A DNA stretch of 64,000 nucleotides from Paractinoplanes pyxinae. GTDB lineage: Bacteria > Actinomycetota > Actinomycetes > Mycobacteriales > Micromonosporaceae. The DNA is taken from contig NZ_JAPNTZ010000004.1 in the NCBI RefSeq assembly GCF_026626335.1, positions 186,001-250,000 of the forward strand, written 5' to 3'. Numbering within the stretch: the stretch's first letter is position 1; each line of letters opens with the position of its first letter. Under the pieces are notes generated by a model. That model was not told the origin of the DNA and did not search any database. It saw only the letters and a program-made list of their open reading frames with translations. Shown piece by piece: positions 30,580 through 39,352 of the stretch. The translations under genes and the position numbers were made by a program.

Positions 30580-30656
30580 TGGTGCCCCCGGTGGGATTCG
30601 AACCCACACTGTATGGTGTTTGAGACCATCTTCTCTGCCGGTTGGAATACAGGGGC
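30580..30656 (-). tRNA. tRNA with leucine anticodon CAA but a short (class I) variable loop
   Basis: The minus strand folds as a cloverleaf of 77 nt including an encoded CCA. The acceptor arm is GCCCCTG/CGGGGGC with discriminator A. The D arm has a 3-bp TTC/GAA stem with GG in the loop. The anticodon stem ATGGT/ACCAT carries loop CTCAAAC, so the anticodon is CAA (Leu, UUG codons). The T arm is GTGGG-TTCGAAT-CCCAC. The variable loop is only 5 nt (ACAGT), whereas bacterial tRNA-Leu normally has a long class II arm. The Leu identity is therefore by anticodon only. Confidence 0.9.
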
Positions 30657-30785
30657 CGGCTCGCCCGTCCGCCGCGAGTTCGTCCCGCCAAGATGAGCTG
30701 GGGACAGCGTACCCACTACGCTTAGGGCGGCGACACCCGCATACCGGGGTGTCGCGACTTCGGGAACGTTGGGGGTAGGGGTTCC

Positions 30786-31409
30786 GTGGCCGACTCGCAG
30801 GCTGGTGCCGAGCGCAAGCGGGTGTTGATCGCCGAGGACGAGGCGCTCATCCGTCTGGACCTGGCCGAAATGCTCGTCGAGGAGGGCTACGACGTCGTCG
30901 GTGAGGCGGGCGACGGGGAGACCGCCGTGCGCCTGGCCGAGGAGCTGCGCCCCGACCTCGTCATTCTGGACATCAAGATGCCGATCATGGATGGTCTGGC
31001 CGCGGCCGAGCGGATCGCCGGGGGGCGGATCGCGCCGGTCGTCATTCTGACCGCGTTCAGCCAGCGCGACCTCGTCGAGCGCGCGCGGGCTGCCGGCGCC
31101 ATGGCTTATCTGGTGAAGCCGTTCCAGAAGTCGGATCTGGTGCCCGCGGTCGAGATCGCCTTGTCGCGTTATTCCGAGATCGCCGTGCTGGAGTCCGAGG
31201 TCGCCGGTCTGACCGACCGTCTGGAGACGCGGAAGTCGGTCGAGCGGGCCAAGGGCGAGCTGATGACCAAGTATCAGATGACCGAGCCGCAGGCGTTCAA
31301 GTGGATTCAGCGGACGGCGATGGATCACCGGATGACGATGCGTGAGGTGGCGGACCGGATCCTGGCTGAGGGTCAGGAGGCGGACGGCACGCAACCCGCC
31401 TCTAGTTGA
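30786..31409 (+). CDS. pdtaR: ANTAR-domain response regulator
   Basis: A 207-residue regulator. The receiver domain has the acidic pair in IAEDEA (Glu17, Asp18), phospho-acceptor Asp62 (VILDIKMP), and Lys110 in LVKPF. The C-terminal ANTAR domain (about 135-195: ERAKGELMTKYQMTEPQAFK and MDHRMTMREVADRIL) binds paired hexanucleotide-loop RNA hairpins and prevents termination. This is the architecture of mycobacterial PdtaR. No sensor kinase is adjacent. The GTG at 30786 follows GGGGTAGGGG. The ABC transporter operons downstream are separately promoted. Confidence 0.92.
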   Translation: MADSQAGAERKRVLIAEDEALIRLDLAEMLVEEGYDVVGEAGDGETAVRLAEELRPDLVILDIKMPIMDGLAAAERIAGGRIAPVVILTAFSQRDLVERARAAGAMAYLVKPFQKSDLVPAVEIALSRYSEIAVLESEVAGLTDRLETRKSVERAKGELMTKYQMTEPQAFKWIQRTAMDHRMTMREVADRILAEGQEADGTQPASS

Positions 31410-31431
31410 TCTTGGGGTAGTCCTCTTGTAA

Positions 31432-31474
31432 CACCGAACCTGGCCATCAGGTCACCGGACGTAACGGTTCGGTG
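31432..31474. other. Inverted repeat downstream of pdtaR
   Basis: CACCGAACC (31432-31440) and GGTTCGGTG (31466-31474) are perfect 9-bp arms around a 25-bp spacer that itself holds CCTG-GCCAT-CAGG. As RNA it would form a branched or extended hairpin between pdtaR and the Liv operon promoter. It could be a terminator for pdtaR or an operator for the Liv operon; no T-run follows directly. Confidence 0.5.
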
Positions 31475-31493
31475 AAAGCCGAGGTGAAGTCTT

Positions 31494-31521
31494 TTGGCAG
31501 GCCGGGAACCTGGGATAACGT
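31494..31521 (+). promoter_or_regulatory. Candidate promoter of the Liv operon
   Basis: TTGGCA (31494-31499), a 16-bp spacer, and TAACGT (31516-31521) match a sigma-70-type promoter. The start would lie near 31528, giving a 90-nt leader to the TTG at 31618. Confidence 0.5.
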
Positions 31522-31617
31522 CCCGCCCCATAACGGGGCGCTTGTGGTCGCCGGCACAGCAAGTGCCAATCGGCCAGCAGTGGCTCGGTGGGTTCGGTAT
31601 GGAGGAGGGTTCCAACC

Positions 31618-32784
31618 TTGAGGCAGGTTCTCGCACGAGCCATCGGCGGAGTGGCCATCATCGGGCTCATCGCCGGTGCCGCTGCTTGTAATAGCGGTTC
31701 GAGCAGCGACGACACCGCGAGCGAGGGGAACTGCGGCTACAAGCTGGCGTTCTTCGGCGCTCTGACCGGCTCGGCCGCCAACCTCGGTGTGAACATCGAG
31801 CAGGGCTTCGAGCTGGCTATCGACCAGTACAACAAGGCCAAGGGTTCCACGTGTATCGAGGTGGCGAAGTTCGACTCGCAGGGTGAGGCTTCGGTCGCCC
31901 CCGGTGTCGCGCGCAGCCTCGTGGCGGACAAGAAGATCCTCGGCATCGTCGGCCCGCCGTTCTCCGGTGAGTCCGAGGCCGCCGACCCGATCTTCGAGTC
32001 GGCCGGCATCCCGACGATCACGCCGTCGGCGACCCGTGTGTCGCTGTCGTCGAAGGGCTGGAAGGTCTTCCACCGCGCGGTCGCCAACGACGACGCGCAG
32101 GGCCCGGCGGCCGCCGCGTACATCAAGGACAACCTGAAGGCGACGAAGGTCTTCGTGGCCGACGACCAGTCGGCGTACGGCGCCGGTCTGGCCGAGGTGG
32201 TCAAGAGCAAGCTGGGTTCGCTGGTCGTGTCGACCGACAAGACCGAGGGTGACGGCAAGCAGGCCGACTTCTCGGCTCTGGTGCAGAAGGTGCAGTCGAG
32301 CGGCGCCACGGCGCTGTTCTACGGCGGCTACTACACGAACGCCGGCATCATCCGCAAGCAGCTGACGGCGGCCGGTTGGAAGGGCACGCTGCTGGGCGGC
32401 GACGGCATGAAGGACCCGGGCCTGTCGAAGGCGTCGGGTGTCCAGGCCGCGGTCGGCACGGTCGTGACCTGCCCCTGTTCTCCGCCGGAGGCCGCGGGTG
32501 GCACCTTCGTCAACGACTACAAGGCGAAGTGGAACCAGGACGCGGGTACGTACTCGGACGTCGCCTACGACGCCGCGAACGTCTTCCTTCAGGGCATCGA
32601 CGCGGGCAACAACACCACGGCGAAGCTGAACGACTACCTGAAGACCGTCAACTACAAGGGCATCGCGAACACCTACAAGTTCACCGAGACCGGTGAGCTG
32701 GACCCGAACTTCATCAAGGTCTGGGCGTTCAAGTTCGACAGCTCTGGCGACGCGAAGGCCGACGTGGAGATCAAGACCTCCTGA
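31618..32784 (+). CDS. livK: Branched-chain amino-acid ABC transporter substrate-binding lipoprotein
   Basis: A 388-residue periplasmic-type binding protein of the LivK/LivJ family. A basic start and hydrophobic helix end at the lipobox GAAAC, so Cys24 is the lipid anchor made by Lgt. The mature protein has the type I fold signatures KLAFFGALTGSAANLGVN, LGIVGPPFSGE, IPTITPSAT and FHRAVANDDAQG. The TTG at 31618 follows GGAGGAGGG by 8 bp; the ATG at 31588 lies before the ribosome site. It is the first gene of the five-gene Liv operon. Confidence 0.92.
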   Translation: MRQVLARAIGGVAIIGLIAGAAACNSGSSSDDTASEGNCGYKLAFFGALTGSAANLGVNIEQGFELAIDQYNKAKGSTCIEVAKFDSQGEASVAPGVARSLVADKKILGIVGPPFSGESEAADPIFESAGIPTITPSATRVSLSSKGWKVFHRAVANDDAQGPAAAAYIKDNLKATKVFVADDQSAYGAGLAEVVKSKLGSLVVSTDKTEGDGKQADFSALVQKVQSSGATALFYGGYYTNAGIIRKQLTAAGWKGTLLGGDGMKDPGLSKASGVQAAVGTVVTCPCSPPEAAGGTFVNDYKAKWNQDAGTYSDVAYDAANVFLQGIDAGNNTTAKLNDYLKTVNYKGIANTYKFTETGELDPNFIKVWAFKFDSSGDAKADVEIKTS

Positions 32785-32866
32785 TCGCCTGAGCACTATC
32801 TTTCTGGTGGGCGGTGCGGCCGGATGATCTCCGGCCGCACCGGCCTCGTCGTTTTGGAGCCCCTCT

Positions 32867-33817
32867 GTGGATTTTTCCGGTCTGATCGATAATTTCGGGC
32901 CGCTCACCGTCACGGGTCTGGCTCAGGGCGCGATCATCGCGTTGTTCGCCCTGGGCTACACGCTGGTCTACGGTGTGCTGCGGCTCATCAACTTCGCGCA
33001 CTCCGAGGTGTTCCTCCTCGGCACGTACGCCTGTCTGTTCGCCTGGGGCCTGTTCGGCCTGGACCAGAACTCGGCCGCCCCCGCGGTCGGCCCGATGCTG
33101 CTGTACATGCTGGTCGGTCTGATCGCCGCGATCATCGTTTCCGGTGCCGCCGCGCTGACGGTCGAGTTCGTGGCCTACCGGCCGCTGCGCCGGCGCAACG
33201 CGCCGCCGCTGGCCTTCCTGATCACCGCGATCGGCGCGTCGCTGTTCATCTCCGAGGTCGTGGGTGTGGCGACGCACCGCAACCAGACGGGTGTGCCGCC
33301 GATCATCCAGGCGCGGCCGGTCTTCACGATCGGCGACACCACGGTGACGAACCTGCAGATCCTCATCATCCTGCTGGCGCTGGTGATGATGTTCGCGCTG
33401 GATCGTTTCATCAACGGGTCGCGGCTGGGCCGGGGTGTCCGCGCGGTGGCGCAGAACCCGGATTCGGCGGCGCTTATGGGTGTCAACAAGTCGCGCGTGA
33501 TCGCGCTGGTGTTCCTGCTGGGCGGTCTGATGGCCGGCATCGCCGCGGTGATGTACGACCTGAAGATCGGCGTGACGCGGTACGACGCGGGCTTCCTGCT
33601 CGGCATCGACGCGTTCACGGCGGCCGTGCTGGGTGGTATCGGCAACCTGCGCGGCGCCCTGCTGGGTGGTCTGCTGCTGGGTGTGCTGCAGAACTACGCG
33701 GCGGGCGTGTTCGGTTCGCAGTGGCTGCACGCGGCTTCGTTCGTGCTGCTGGTGGTCATTCTGCTGTTCCGGCCGACGGGTCTGCTGGGTGAGTCGCTGG
33801 GAAGGGCTCGAGCATGA
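32867..33817 (+). CDS. livH: Branched-chain amino-acid ABC transporter permease LivH
   Basis: A 316-residue inner-membrane permease with about eight helices. LivH-type motifs are seen: LAQGAIIALFALGYTLVYGVLRLINFAHSE at the N-terminus (the family start pattern), and AVAQNPDSAALMGVN and DAFTAAVLGGIGNLRGALLGGLLLG near the end. It forms the channel with LivM. The GTG at 32867 has GGAG about 9 bp upstream. The stop overlaps the livM ATG by 4 bp. Confidence 0.95.
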   Translation: MDFSGLIDNFGPLTVTGLAQGAIIALFALGYTLVYGVLRLINFAHSEVFLLGTYACLFAWGLFGLDQNSAAPAVGPMLLYMLVGLIAAIIVSGAAALTVEFVAYRPLRRRNAPPLAFLITAIGASLFISEVVGVATHRNQTGVPPIIQARPVFTIGDTTVTNLQILIILLALVMMFALDRFINGSRLGRGVRAVAQNPDSAALMGVNKSRVIALVFLLGGLMAGIAAVMYDLKIGVTRYDAGFLLGIDAFTAAVLGGIGNLRGALLGGLLLGVLQNYAAGVFGSQWLHAASFVLLVVILLFRPTGLLGESLGRARA

Positions 33818-34920
33818 GCGAGAAGGCGTCTTTCCGTTCGAGTGGTGGTGTGCGCGGCTGGTTCGGCCGGCAGCCCTGGTACATCCGGGGCGTGGTGGTC
33901 CTGCTGGCCGCCGTGGCGGCTTACCTGCTGCCGTACGTGGGTGATGTGCCGCTGATCGGGCCGCAGATCGTCACCGAGGGCATCGACTGGCCGAGCGCGC
34001 TGTTCAACATGTCCTACTACGTGTTGCTGGCGCTGGGCCTGAACGTGGTGGTCGGGTACGCGGGTCTGCTCGACCTGGGTTATGTCGGCTTCTTCGCGGT
34101 CGGCGCGTACGGCACGGCCCTACTGACCTCGCCGGACTCGATCCTGTACGAGGACACGGGCTGGAAGTGGCTGATGGCGGTGCCGGCGGCGCTGGTGCTG
34201 ACCATGATCGCCGGTGTGATCCTGGGCTGGCCGACGCTGCGGCTGCGCGGTGACTACCTGGCCATCGTGACGCTGGGCTTCGCCGAGATCATCCGGATCG
34301 TGGCCACGTCGACGACGACGCTGCGCGGTGACCGCGGTTTCGCGAGCATCCCGCACCCGCCGGGCAGCTGGGGCGGGGAGCCGATCTTCGGAGTGACCGA
34401 CGCTATCCCGTACTTCTGGCTCGGCCTGACCGTCATCATCCTGGTCATCCTGGGTGTGCGGAACCTGGACCGCAGCCGGGTCGGCCGGTCGTGGCTGGCG
34501 ATCCGTGAGGACGAGGAAGCCGCCGAGGTCATGGGCGTGCGCACGTTCAAGTACAAGCTGTGGGCGTTCGCGATCGGCGCGTTCATCGGTGGTCTGGGCG
34601 GTGTGCTGTTCGCCGGTGAGCAGAGCTTCATCAACTCGCAGACGTTCGTGCTGCAGTTCTCGATCCTGGTGCTGGCCGGTGTGGTCATGGGTGGTTCCGG
34701 CAACATGGCCGGGGCGATCCTGGGTGGTGTGCTCATCTCGTACATCCCGGACCGGCTGCGGGGTCTGTCGTTCGGCGACACCGACCTGTACGAGTACCGG
34801 TTCGCGATCTTCGGCGCCGCGATCATCCTGATCATGGTGCTGCGGCCGCAGGGTCTGATCCCGAGCCGGCGTCGCGCGATGGAGCTGAAGGACCGCGAGA
34901 AGGAGGTGGCTCCCCAGTGA
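33814..34920 (+). CDS. livM: Branched-chain amino-acid ABC transporter permease LivM
   Basis: A 368-residue permease with about nine helices. LivM signatures include LGLNVVVGYAGLLDLGYVGFFAVGAY, LRLRGDYLAIVTLGFAEIIRI, WLAIREDEEAAEVMG and VLAGVVMGGSGNMAGAILGG. It pairs with LivH. The ATG at 33814 overlaps the livH stop. A 73-bp gap with GAGCGAAGCG repeats follows before livG, the only sizeable gap among the permease and ATPase genes of this operon. Confidence 0.95.
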   Translation: MSEKASFRSSGGVRGWFGRQPWYIRGVVVLLAAVAAYLLPYVGDVPLIGPQIVTEGIDWPSALFNMSYYVLLALGLNVVVGYAGLLDLGYVGFFAVGAYGTALLTSPDSILYEDTGWKWLMAVPAALVLTMIAGVILGWPTLRLRGDYLAIVTLGFAEIIRIVATSTTTLRGDRGFASIPHPPGSWGGEPIFGVTDAIPYFWLGLTVIILVILGVRNLDRSRVGRSWLAIREDEEAAEVMGVRTFKYKLWAFAIGAFIGGLGGVLFAGEQSFINSQTFVLQFSILVLAGVVMGGSGNMAGAILGGVLISYIPDRLRGLSFGDTDLYEYRFAIFGAAIILIMVLRPQGLIPSRRRAMELKDREKEVAPQ

Positions 34921-34921
34921 C

Positions 34922-34987
34922 TGAGCGAAGCGAAGGCACCATCGGGCTCAGTGTCACGCGAATGCTCGCCCGGAGCGAAGCGGAGGG
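34922..34987. repeat. GAGCGAAGCG direct repeat between livM and livG
   Basis: GAGCGAAGCGAAGG follows the livM stop, and GGAGCGAAGCGGAGG lies just before the livG ATG. The second copy supplies part of the livG ribosome site (GCGGAGGG). The motif is of the kind seen scattered between actinobacterial genes. Confidence 0.55.
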
Positions 34988-34993
34988 CCGGTC

Positions 34994-35884
34994 ATGACTG
35001 AGCCGCATCAGGAGACTCCGGAGGAATGGGACCGGGAGAACGCGCGTCCGGTCGATGAGGCCGCTCCCACGGGCAAGCCGGCGTCGGCGCCCGCGCGGAA
35101 CGACGTACGCGGGGACGTTCTTCTCGAAGTTGACCACGTGACCCTGCGCTTCGGCGGTGTGGTGGCGCTCAACGACGTCAGCTTCTCGCTGCGCAAGGGT
35201 GAGATCTTCGGGCTCATCGGGCCCAACGGCGCCGGCAAGACCACCTGCTTCAACGCGATGACGGGGGTCTACCGGCCGACCGAGGGCGCGATCCGCTTCC
35301 AGGGCGAGTCGATCGTCGGGAAGAAGAAGCACCAGATCACCCGGGGCGGCATCGCCCGCACGTTCCAGAACGTGCGGTTGTTCCCCGAGATGACGGCGCT
35401 GGAGAACGTCATGGTGGGCGCGGACGCGCACCACAAGACGAGCGTGATCAGCGCGCTGTTCCGCCTGCCGCGGTTCTGGCGGGAGGAGAAGTCGGGCCGT
35501 CAGCGTTCGCTGGAGCTGCTGCGTTTCGTCGGGATCGCGCACCGGGCGGGCGATGTGAGCCGTAATCTCTCGTACGGCGAGCAGCGCCGGCTGGAGATCG
35601 CCCGCGCGCTGGCCACGAACCCGACCCTGCTCTGCCTGGACGAGCCGGCCGCCGGCTTCAACCCGGCCGAGAAGGAGGATCTGCTGCAGCTGATCCGCCG
35701 GATCCGTGACACCGGGGTGACCGTGCTGCTCATCGAGCACGACATGCGCCTGGTCATGGGGGTCACCGACCGGATCGTGGTGCTGGAGTTCGGCAAGAAG
35801 ATCGCCGAGGGCACGCCGGCCGAGGTGCGGGACAATCCGGCGGTCATCGCCGCGTATCTGGGGGTGCCCACCGATGCTGCTTGA
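34994..35884 (+). CDS. livG: Branched-chain amino-acid ABC transporter ATPase LivG
   Basis: A 296-residue ATPase with a 40-residue polar N-terminal extension. Walker A GPNGAGKT lies at residues 76-83, signature LSYGEQRR, Walker [11 protein letters not shown], and the LivG insertion includes [21 protein letters not shown] and the motif [15 protein letters not shown]. The ATG at 34994 follows GGAGGGCC. It overlaps livF by 11 bp. Confidence 0.95.
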   Translation: MTEPHQETPEEWDRENARPVDEAAPTGKPASAPARNDVRGDVLLEVDHVTLRFGGVVALNDVSFSLRKGEIFGLIGPNGAGKTTCFNAMTGVYRPTEGAIRFQGESIVGKKKHQITRGGIARTFQNVRLFPEMTALENVMVGADAHHKTSVISALFRLPRFWREEKSGRQRSLELLRFVGIAHRAGDVSRNLSYGEQRRLEIARALATNPTLLCLDEPAAGFNPAEKEDLLQLIRRIRDTGVTVLLIEHDMRLVMGVTDRIVVLEFGKKIAEGTPAEVRDNPAVIAAYLGVPTDAA

Positions 35885-36584
35885 GATCGACAACGTGACG
35901 CTGGCCTACGGGCGCATCCAGGCCCTGCACGGCATCAGCCTGACCGTCGGCCAGGGTGAGGTGGTGGCTCTGATCGGCGCCAACGGCGCCGGCAAGTCGA
36001 CCACGATGCGGGCCATCTCGGGTCTGCGGCCGGTGTCGCAGGGCACGATCCGCTTCGACGGCGACGACATCACCAAGATGCGGGCCGACCTGCGGGTGGT
36101 CCGCGGGGTGTCGCAGTCGCCCGAGGGCCGGGGCATCTTCCCGGGCATGACGGTGCGCGAGAACCTGGAGATGGGCGCCTACACCCGCAAGGTGCGCGCC
36201 GAGATCGACGAGGACCTGCAGCGCGCCTTCACCCTGTTCCCGCGGCTCAAGGAGCGCGAGAAGCAGGCCGGCGGCACGCTCTCCGGCGGTGAGCAGCAGA
36301 TGCTGGCGGTGGGCCGGGCGCTGATGAGCCGGCCCAAGCTGCTGCTGCTCGACGAGCCGTCGATGGGTCTGGCCCCGATGCTGATCCAGCAGATCTTCGA
36401 CATCATCGTGGAGATCAACCAGCAGGGCACGACAGTGCTGCTCGTGGAACAGAACGCCCAACAGGCCCTGTCCCGGGCACATCGCGCGTACGTTCTGGAG
36501 ACGGGCCGGATCGTGAAGGAAGGCACCGGCGCCGAGCTCCTGAACGACCCGGCCGTCAAGGACGCCTACCTCGGCGTCGCGTAA
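35874..36584 (+). CDS. livF: Branched-chain amino-acid ABC transporter ATPase LivF
   Basis: A 236-residue ATPase of the LivF type. Walker A GANGAGKS at residues 35-42, the family sequence SQSPEGRGIFPGMTVRENLEMGA, signature LSGGEQQMLAVGRAL, and Walker B LLLLDEPSMGLAP are all present. It completes the LivKHMGF transporter. The ATG lies inside the end of livG, and the polar amino-acid operon starts 27 bp after its stop. Confidence 0.95.
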   Translation: MLLEIDNVTLAYGRIQALHGISLTVGQGEVVALIGANGAGKSTTMRAISGLRPVSQGTIRFDGDDITKMRADLRVVRGVSQSPEGRGIFPGMTVRENLEMGAYTRKVRAEIDEDLQRAFTLFPRLKEREKQAGGTLSGGEQQMLAVGRALMSRPKLLLLDEPSMGLAPMLIQQIFDIIVEINQQGTTVLLVEQNAQQALSRAHRAYVLETGRIVKEGTGAELLNDPAVKDAYLGVA

Positions 36585-36611
36585 CACGCTTCACGACTAC
36601 TAGGAGTCATC

Positions 36612-37517
36612 ATGTTCCGCACCACCCCCGGCCGCCGGGCGATCCTCGGCCTGGCCGCCGCGGCGGCGCTGACGCTGTCGCTGGGCGCCTGCGGCTCGGA
36701 GTCGGACGACTCGGGCTCGAGCGGCGCCCCGGCGCCGAGCGCGTCCGCCGACACCGCTCTGGCCGACAAGGTGCCCGCCGACATCAAGAGCGCGGGCAAG
36801 CTCACCATCGGCACCGACTCGTCGTACGCGCCGAACGAGTACCTCGACAGCGACGGCAAGACGGTCATCGGTTTCGACGTCGACCTGTTCAACGCGGTCG
36901 CGCAGAAGCTCAACCTGACCACCGAGTGGACCTCGGCCACGTTCGACAGCATCATCCCGGGCGTGACCACCAAGAAGTACTCGGTCGGGGTCTCCTCCTT
37001 CACGATCAACCCGGACCGGCTGAAGGAGGTCAACATGGTCTCCTACTTCTCGGCGGGCACCCAGTGGGCCGCCAAGACCGGCGTGACGATCAACCCGGAC
37101 GACGTGTGCGGCAAGAAGGTCGCCGTGCAGACCGCGACCGTACAGGTGGACGACCTGAAGGCCCGGTCGAAGAAGTGCACCGACGGCGGCAAGGCCGCGA
37201 TCACGATCGACCAGTACCAGAAGCAGTCGGACGCCACCAACGCCGTGGTGACCGGCAAGGACGAGGCCATGCTGGCCGACTCGCCGATCGTGGCGTACGC
37301 GGTGAAGCAGACCAACGGGCAGTTGGCCCTGGTCGGCGACATCTACGACGCGGCGCCGTACGGCTACGCGATCGCCAAGGACCAGAAGGAGTTCGCCGAC
37401 GTGATCGGCGAGGCGGTGCAGACCCTGATCGCCGACGGCACGTACAAGCAGATCCTCGACAAGTGGGGTGTGGCCGCGGGTGCCATCACCACCCCCGAAG
37501 TGAACCCGTCGGTCTGA
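36612..37517 (+). CDS. Polar amino-acid ABC transporter substrate-binding lipoprotein
   Basis: A 301-residue family 3 solute-binding protein. Signal sequence with lipobox LGAC places the lipidated Cys at residue 27. The mature domain has LTIGTDSSYAPNEYLD, IGFDVDLFNAVAQKL, the Asp/Arg ligand region SFTINPDRLKEVNMVSYF and YDAAPYGYAIAKD. Glutamate/glutamine-type uptake is likely by family, but the ligand is not certain. It has an in-place ATG after AGGAGTCATC and lies 27 bp after livF, so two transporters may share one transcript. Confidence 0.92.
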   Translation: MFRTTPGRRAILGLAAAAALTLSLGACGSESDDSGSSGAPAPSASADTALADKVPADIKSAGKLTIGTDSSYAPNEYLDSDGKTVIGFDVDLFNAVAQKLNLTTEWTSATFDSIIPGVTTKKYSVGVSSFTINPDRLKEVNMVSYFSAGTQWAAKTGVTINPDDVCGKKVAVQTATVQVDDLKARSKKCTDGGKAAITIDQYQKQSDATNAVVTGKDEAMLADSPIVAYAVKQTNGQLALVGDIYDAAPYGYAIAKDQKEFADVIGEAVQTLIADGTYKQILDKWGVAAGAITTPEVNPSV

Positions 37518-37524
37518 CCCTCGC

Positions 37525-38523
37525 ATGAGCGACGAATCCACATCCGTACGGGCACGGCCTGAAGCGATCAAGGCTGTGCCCGTCCGGCACCCCGCCCGCT
37601 GGGTGGGGCTCGGTGTCATCGCGATCCTGGTCGCGATGTTCGTGCACCTGCTGGTGACCAACGACCGGTTCCGCTGGTCGTTCATCTTCCTGGAGTACCA
37701 GGACGGCAAGCGCGGTGTGATGTTCACCGAGCCCGTCCTGGAGGGTCTGCGCGGCACGATCCTGCTGACGATCTCGTCGATGGCGATCGGCATCCTGCTC
37801 GGCATCGTCATCGCGATCATGCGGCTGTCCGAGAACAAGATCCTGTCGTCGGTGGCCTTCGTCTACACCTGGTTCTTCCGGGCGGTGCCGCGGCTCGTGC
37901 TGGCGGTGCTGTTCGGCAACCTGAACATCCTGTGGGAGCGGATCGGCTTCGGCCTGCCGTTCGGCACGCAGATCGGCCAGCTGTTCGGGCTGGACAACTT
38001 CGACGGGCAGTTCTACAGCATCAAGGCCAGCGACCTGCTCGCCGGTTTCGTGGCCGGCATGCTGGCGCTGGGCCTGTCCGAGGCGGCCTACATGGCCGAG
38101 ATCGTGCGGGCCGGCATCCAGTCGATCGACGAGGGGCAGTCCGAGGCGGCGGTGGCGCTGGGCATGTCCCGCGGCCAGGTGCTGCGCCGGGTCGTCCTGC
38201 CGCAGGCGATGCGGGTGATCGTGCCGCCCACCGGCAACGAGATCATCGCCATGGTCAAGGACACGTCGCTGGTCGCGTTCGTGCCGGTGACCTTCGAGTT
38301 GTGGTTCCAGCTGCAGCAGGTCTCGGCGCGTACGTTTGTCGTGCTGCCCGTGATCGTCGCGGCGCTCATCTGGTACCTGATCCTGTGCACCGTGCTGATG
38401 GTCGCCCAGTTCTTCGTGGAGCGGCACTTCAGCAAGGGGTACGGAGCGGCCGCCAAGGCGAAGCAGCGGTTGCGCGACATCCAGGTCGAGCAGGGCGGCC
38501 GGATCACCGGGGAGGCGCCATGA
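37525..38523 (+). CDS. Polar amino-acid ABC transporter permease
   Basis: A 332-residue permease of the HisM/GlnP type. The N-terminal 60 residues are polar and start with a first helix at about residues 26-47. The EAA loop [33 protein letters not shown] is intact and contacts the ATPase. The motif [28 protein letters not shown] starts the transport domain. The single permease gene suggests a homodimer. The ATG at 37525 follows the binding protein stop by 7 bp, and it overlaps the ATPase gene by 4 bp. Confidence 0.93.
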   Translation: MSDESTSVRARPEAIKAVPVRHPARWVGLGVIAILVAMFVHLLVTNDRFRWSFIFLEYQDGKRGVMFTEPVLEGLRGTILLTISSMAIGILLGIVIAIMRLSENKILSSVAFVYTWFFRAVPRLVLAVLFGNLNILWERIGFGLPFGTQIGQLFGLDNFDGQFYSIKASDLLAGFVAGMLALGLSEAAYMAEIVRAGIQSIDEGQSEAAVALGMSRGQVLRRVVLPQAMRVIVPPTGNEIIAMVKDTSLVAFVPVTFELWFQLQQVSARTFVVLPVIVAALIWYLILCTVLMVAQFFVERHFSKGYGAAAKAKQRLRDIQVEQGGRITGEAP

Positions 38524-39299
38524 CCAACGCTTCATCGTCAGACGCGATGGTGCGGGCCGACAACGTGCACAAGTCGTTCGGTTCGCTCGAAGTGCTCAAG
38601 GGCGTCGACCTCGTGGTGAGGCCGGGCGAGGTGTGCTGTGTGCTGGGCCCGTCCGGCTCCGGCAAGTCGACGTTCCTGCGCTGCATCAACCACCTCGAGA
38701 AGGTCAACGCCGGCCGGATCTTCGTCGACGGCGACCTGATGGGCTACCGCGAGCGCGGCGGCAAGCTGCACGAGCTGGGCGAGAAGGACGTGGCGAAGCA
38801 GCGCCGCGAGATCGGCATGGTCTTCCAGCGGTTCAACCTGTTCCCGCACATGACGGTGCTGCAGAACGTCATGGAAGCGCCGTGCCGGGTCAAGCGGGAG
38901 AGCAAGGCCGAGGTGCGCGACCGCGCGGCCGGCCTGCTCGAACGGGTCGGCCTGGGCGCGAAGATGGACAACTATCCGGGGCAGCTCTCCGGCGGCCAGC
39001 AGCAGCGGGTGGCGATCGCCCGGGCCCTGGCCATGCGGCCCAAGCTGATGCTGTTCGACGAGCCGACCAGCGCGCTCGACCCCGAGCTGGTGGGCGAGGT
39101 CCTCGACGTCATGAAGGGCCTGGCCTCCGACGGCATGACCATGATCGTGGTGACCCACGAGATCGGCTTCGCCCGTGAGGTGGGCGACAACCTGATCTTC
39201 ATGGACGGCGGCGTCGTGGTCGAGCAGGGGCCGCCGCGCGACGTCATCGGCAACCCGCAGCATGAGCGAACCAGGGCATTCCTGAGCAAGGTGCTTTAA
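38520..39299 (+). CDS. Polar amino-acid ABC transporter ATP-binding protein
   Basis: A 259-residue ATPase of the GlnQ/HisP type. Walker A GPSGSGKS is at residues 43-50, the [16 protein letters not shown]-loop follows, then the signature [15 protein letters not shown], Walker [17 protein letters not shown] and the [13 protein letters not shown]-loop. Compared with GlnQ it has a short insertion ([16 protein letters not shown]). The ATG at 38520 overlaps the permease stop (ATGA). A terminator with six T follows. Confidence 0.95.
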   Translation: MTNASSSDAMVRADNVHKSFGSLEVLKGVDLVVRPGEVCCVLGPSGSGKSTFLRCINHLEKVNAGRIFVDGDLMGYRERGGKLHELGEKDVAKQRREIGMVFQRFNLFPHMTVLQNVMEAPCRVKRESKAEVRDRAAGLLERVGLGAKMDNYPGQLSGGQQQRVAIARALAMRPKLMLFDEPTSALDPELVGEVLDVMKGLASDGMTMIVVTHEIGFAREVGDNLIFMDGGVVVEQGPPRDVIGNPQHERTRAFLSKVL

Positions 39300-39304
39300 G
39301 CAGG

Positions 39305-39323
39305 CGGGGTGGTCCCGTTTTTT
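39305..39323 (+). terminator. Intrinsic terminator after the polar amino-acid operon
   Basis: CGGG-GTGGT-CCCG, a perfect 4-bp GC stem, is followed immediately by six T. It starts 6 bp after the ATPase stop and isolates polA from the transporter genes. Confidence 0.65.
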
Positions 39324-39338
39324 GTCGGACCTCACGAC

Positions 39339-39344
39339 TAGAGT
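39339..39344 (+). promoter_or_regulatory. Candidate -10 box of polA
   Basis: TAGAGT lies 8 bp before the polA GTG at 39353. No Shine-Dalgarno is visible in the gap, so a leaderless polA mRNA is possible. The -35 region overlaps the T-run of the preceding terminator. Confidence 0.35.
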
Positions 39345-39352
39345 TCCTGGAC

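Noticed and set aside
30548..30691. The N-terminal extension of the LAGLIDADG frame
   Set aside because: It translates the tRNA gene and the sequence 5' of it, so it cannot be a protein end; GTG at 30547 is the sensible start.
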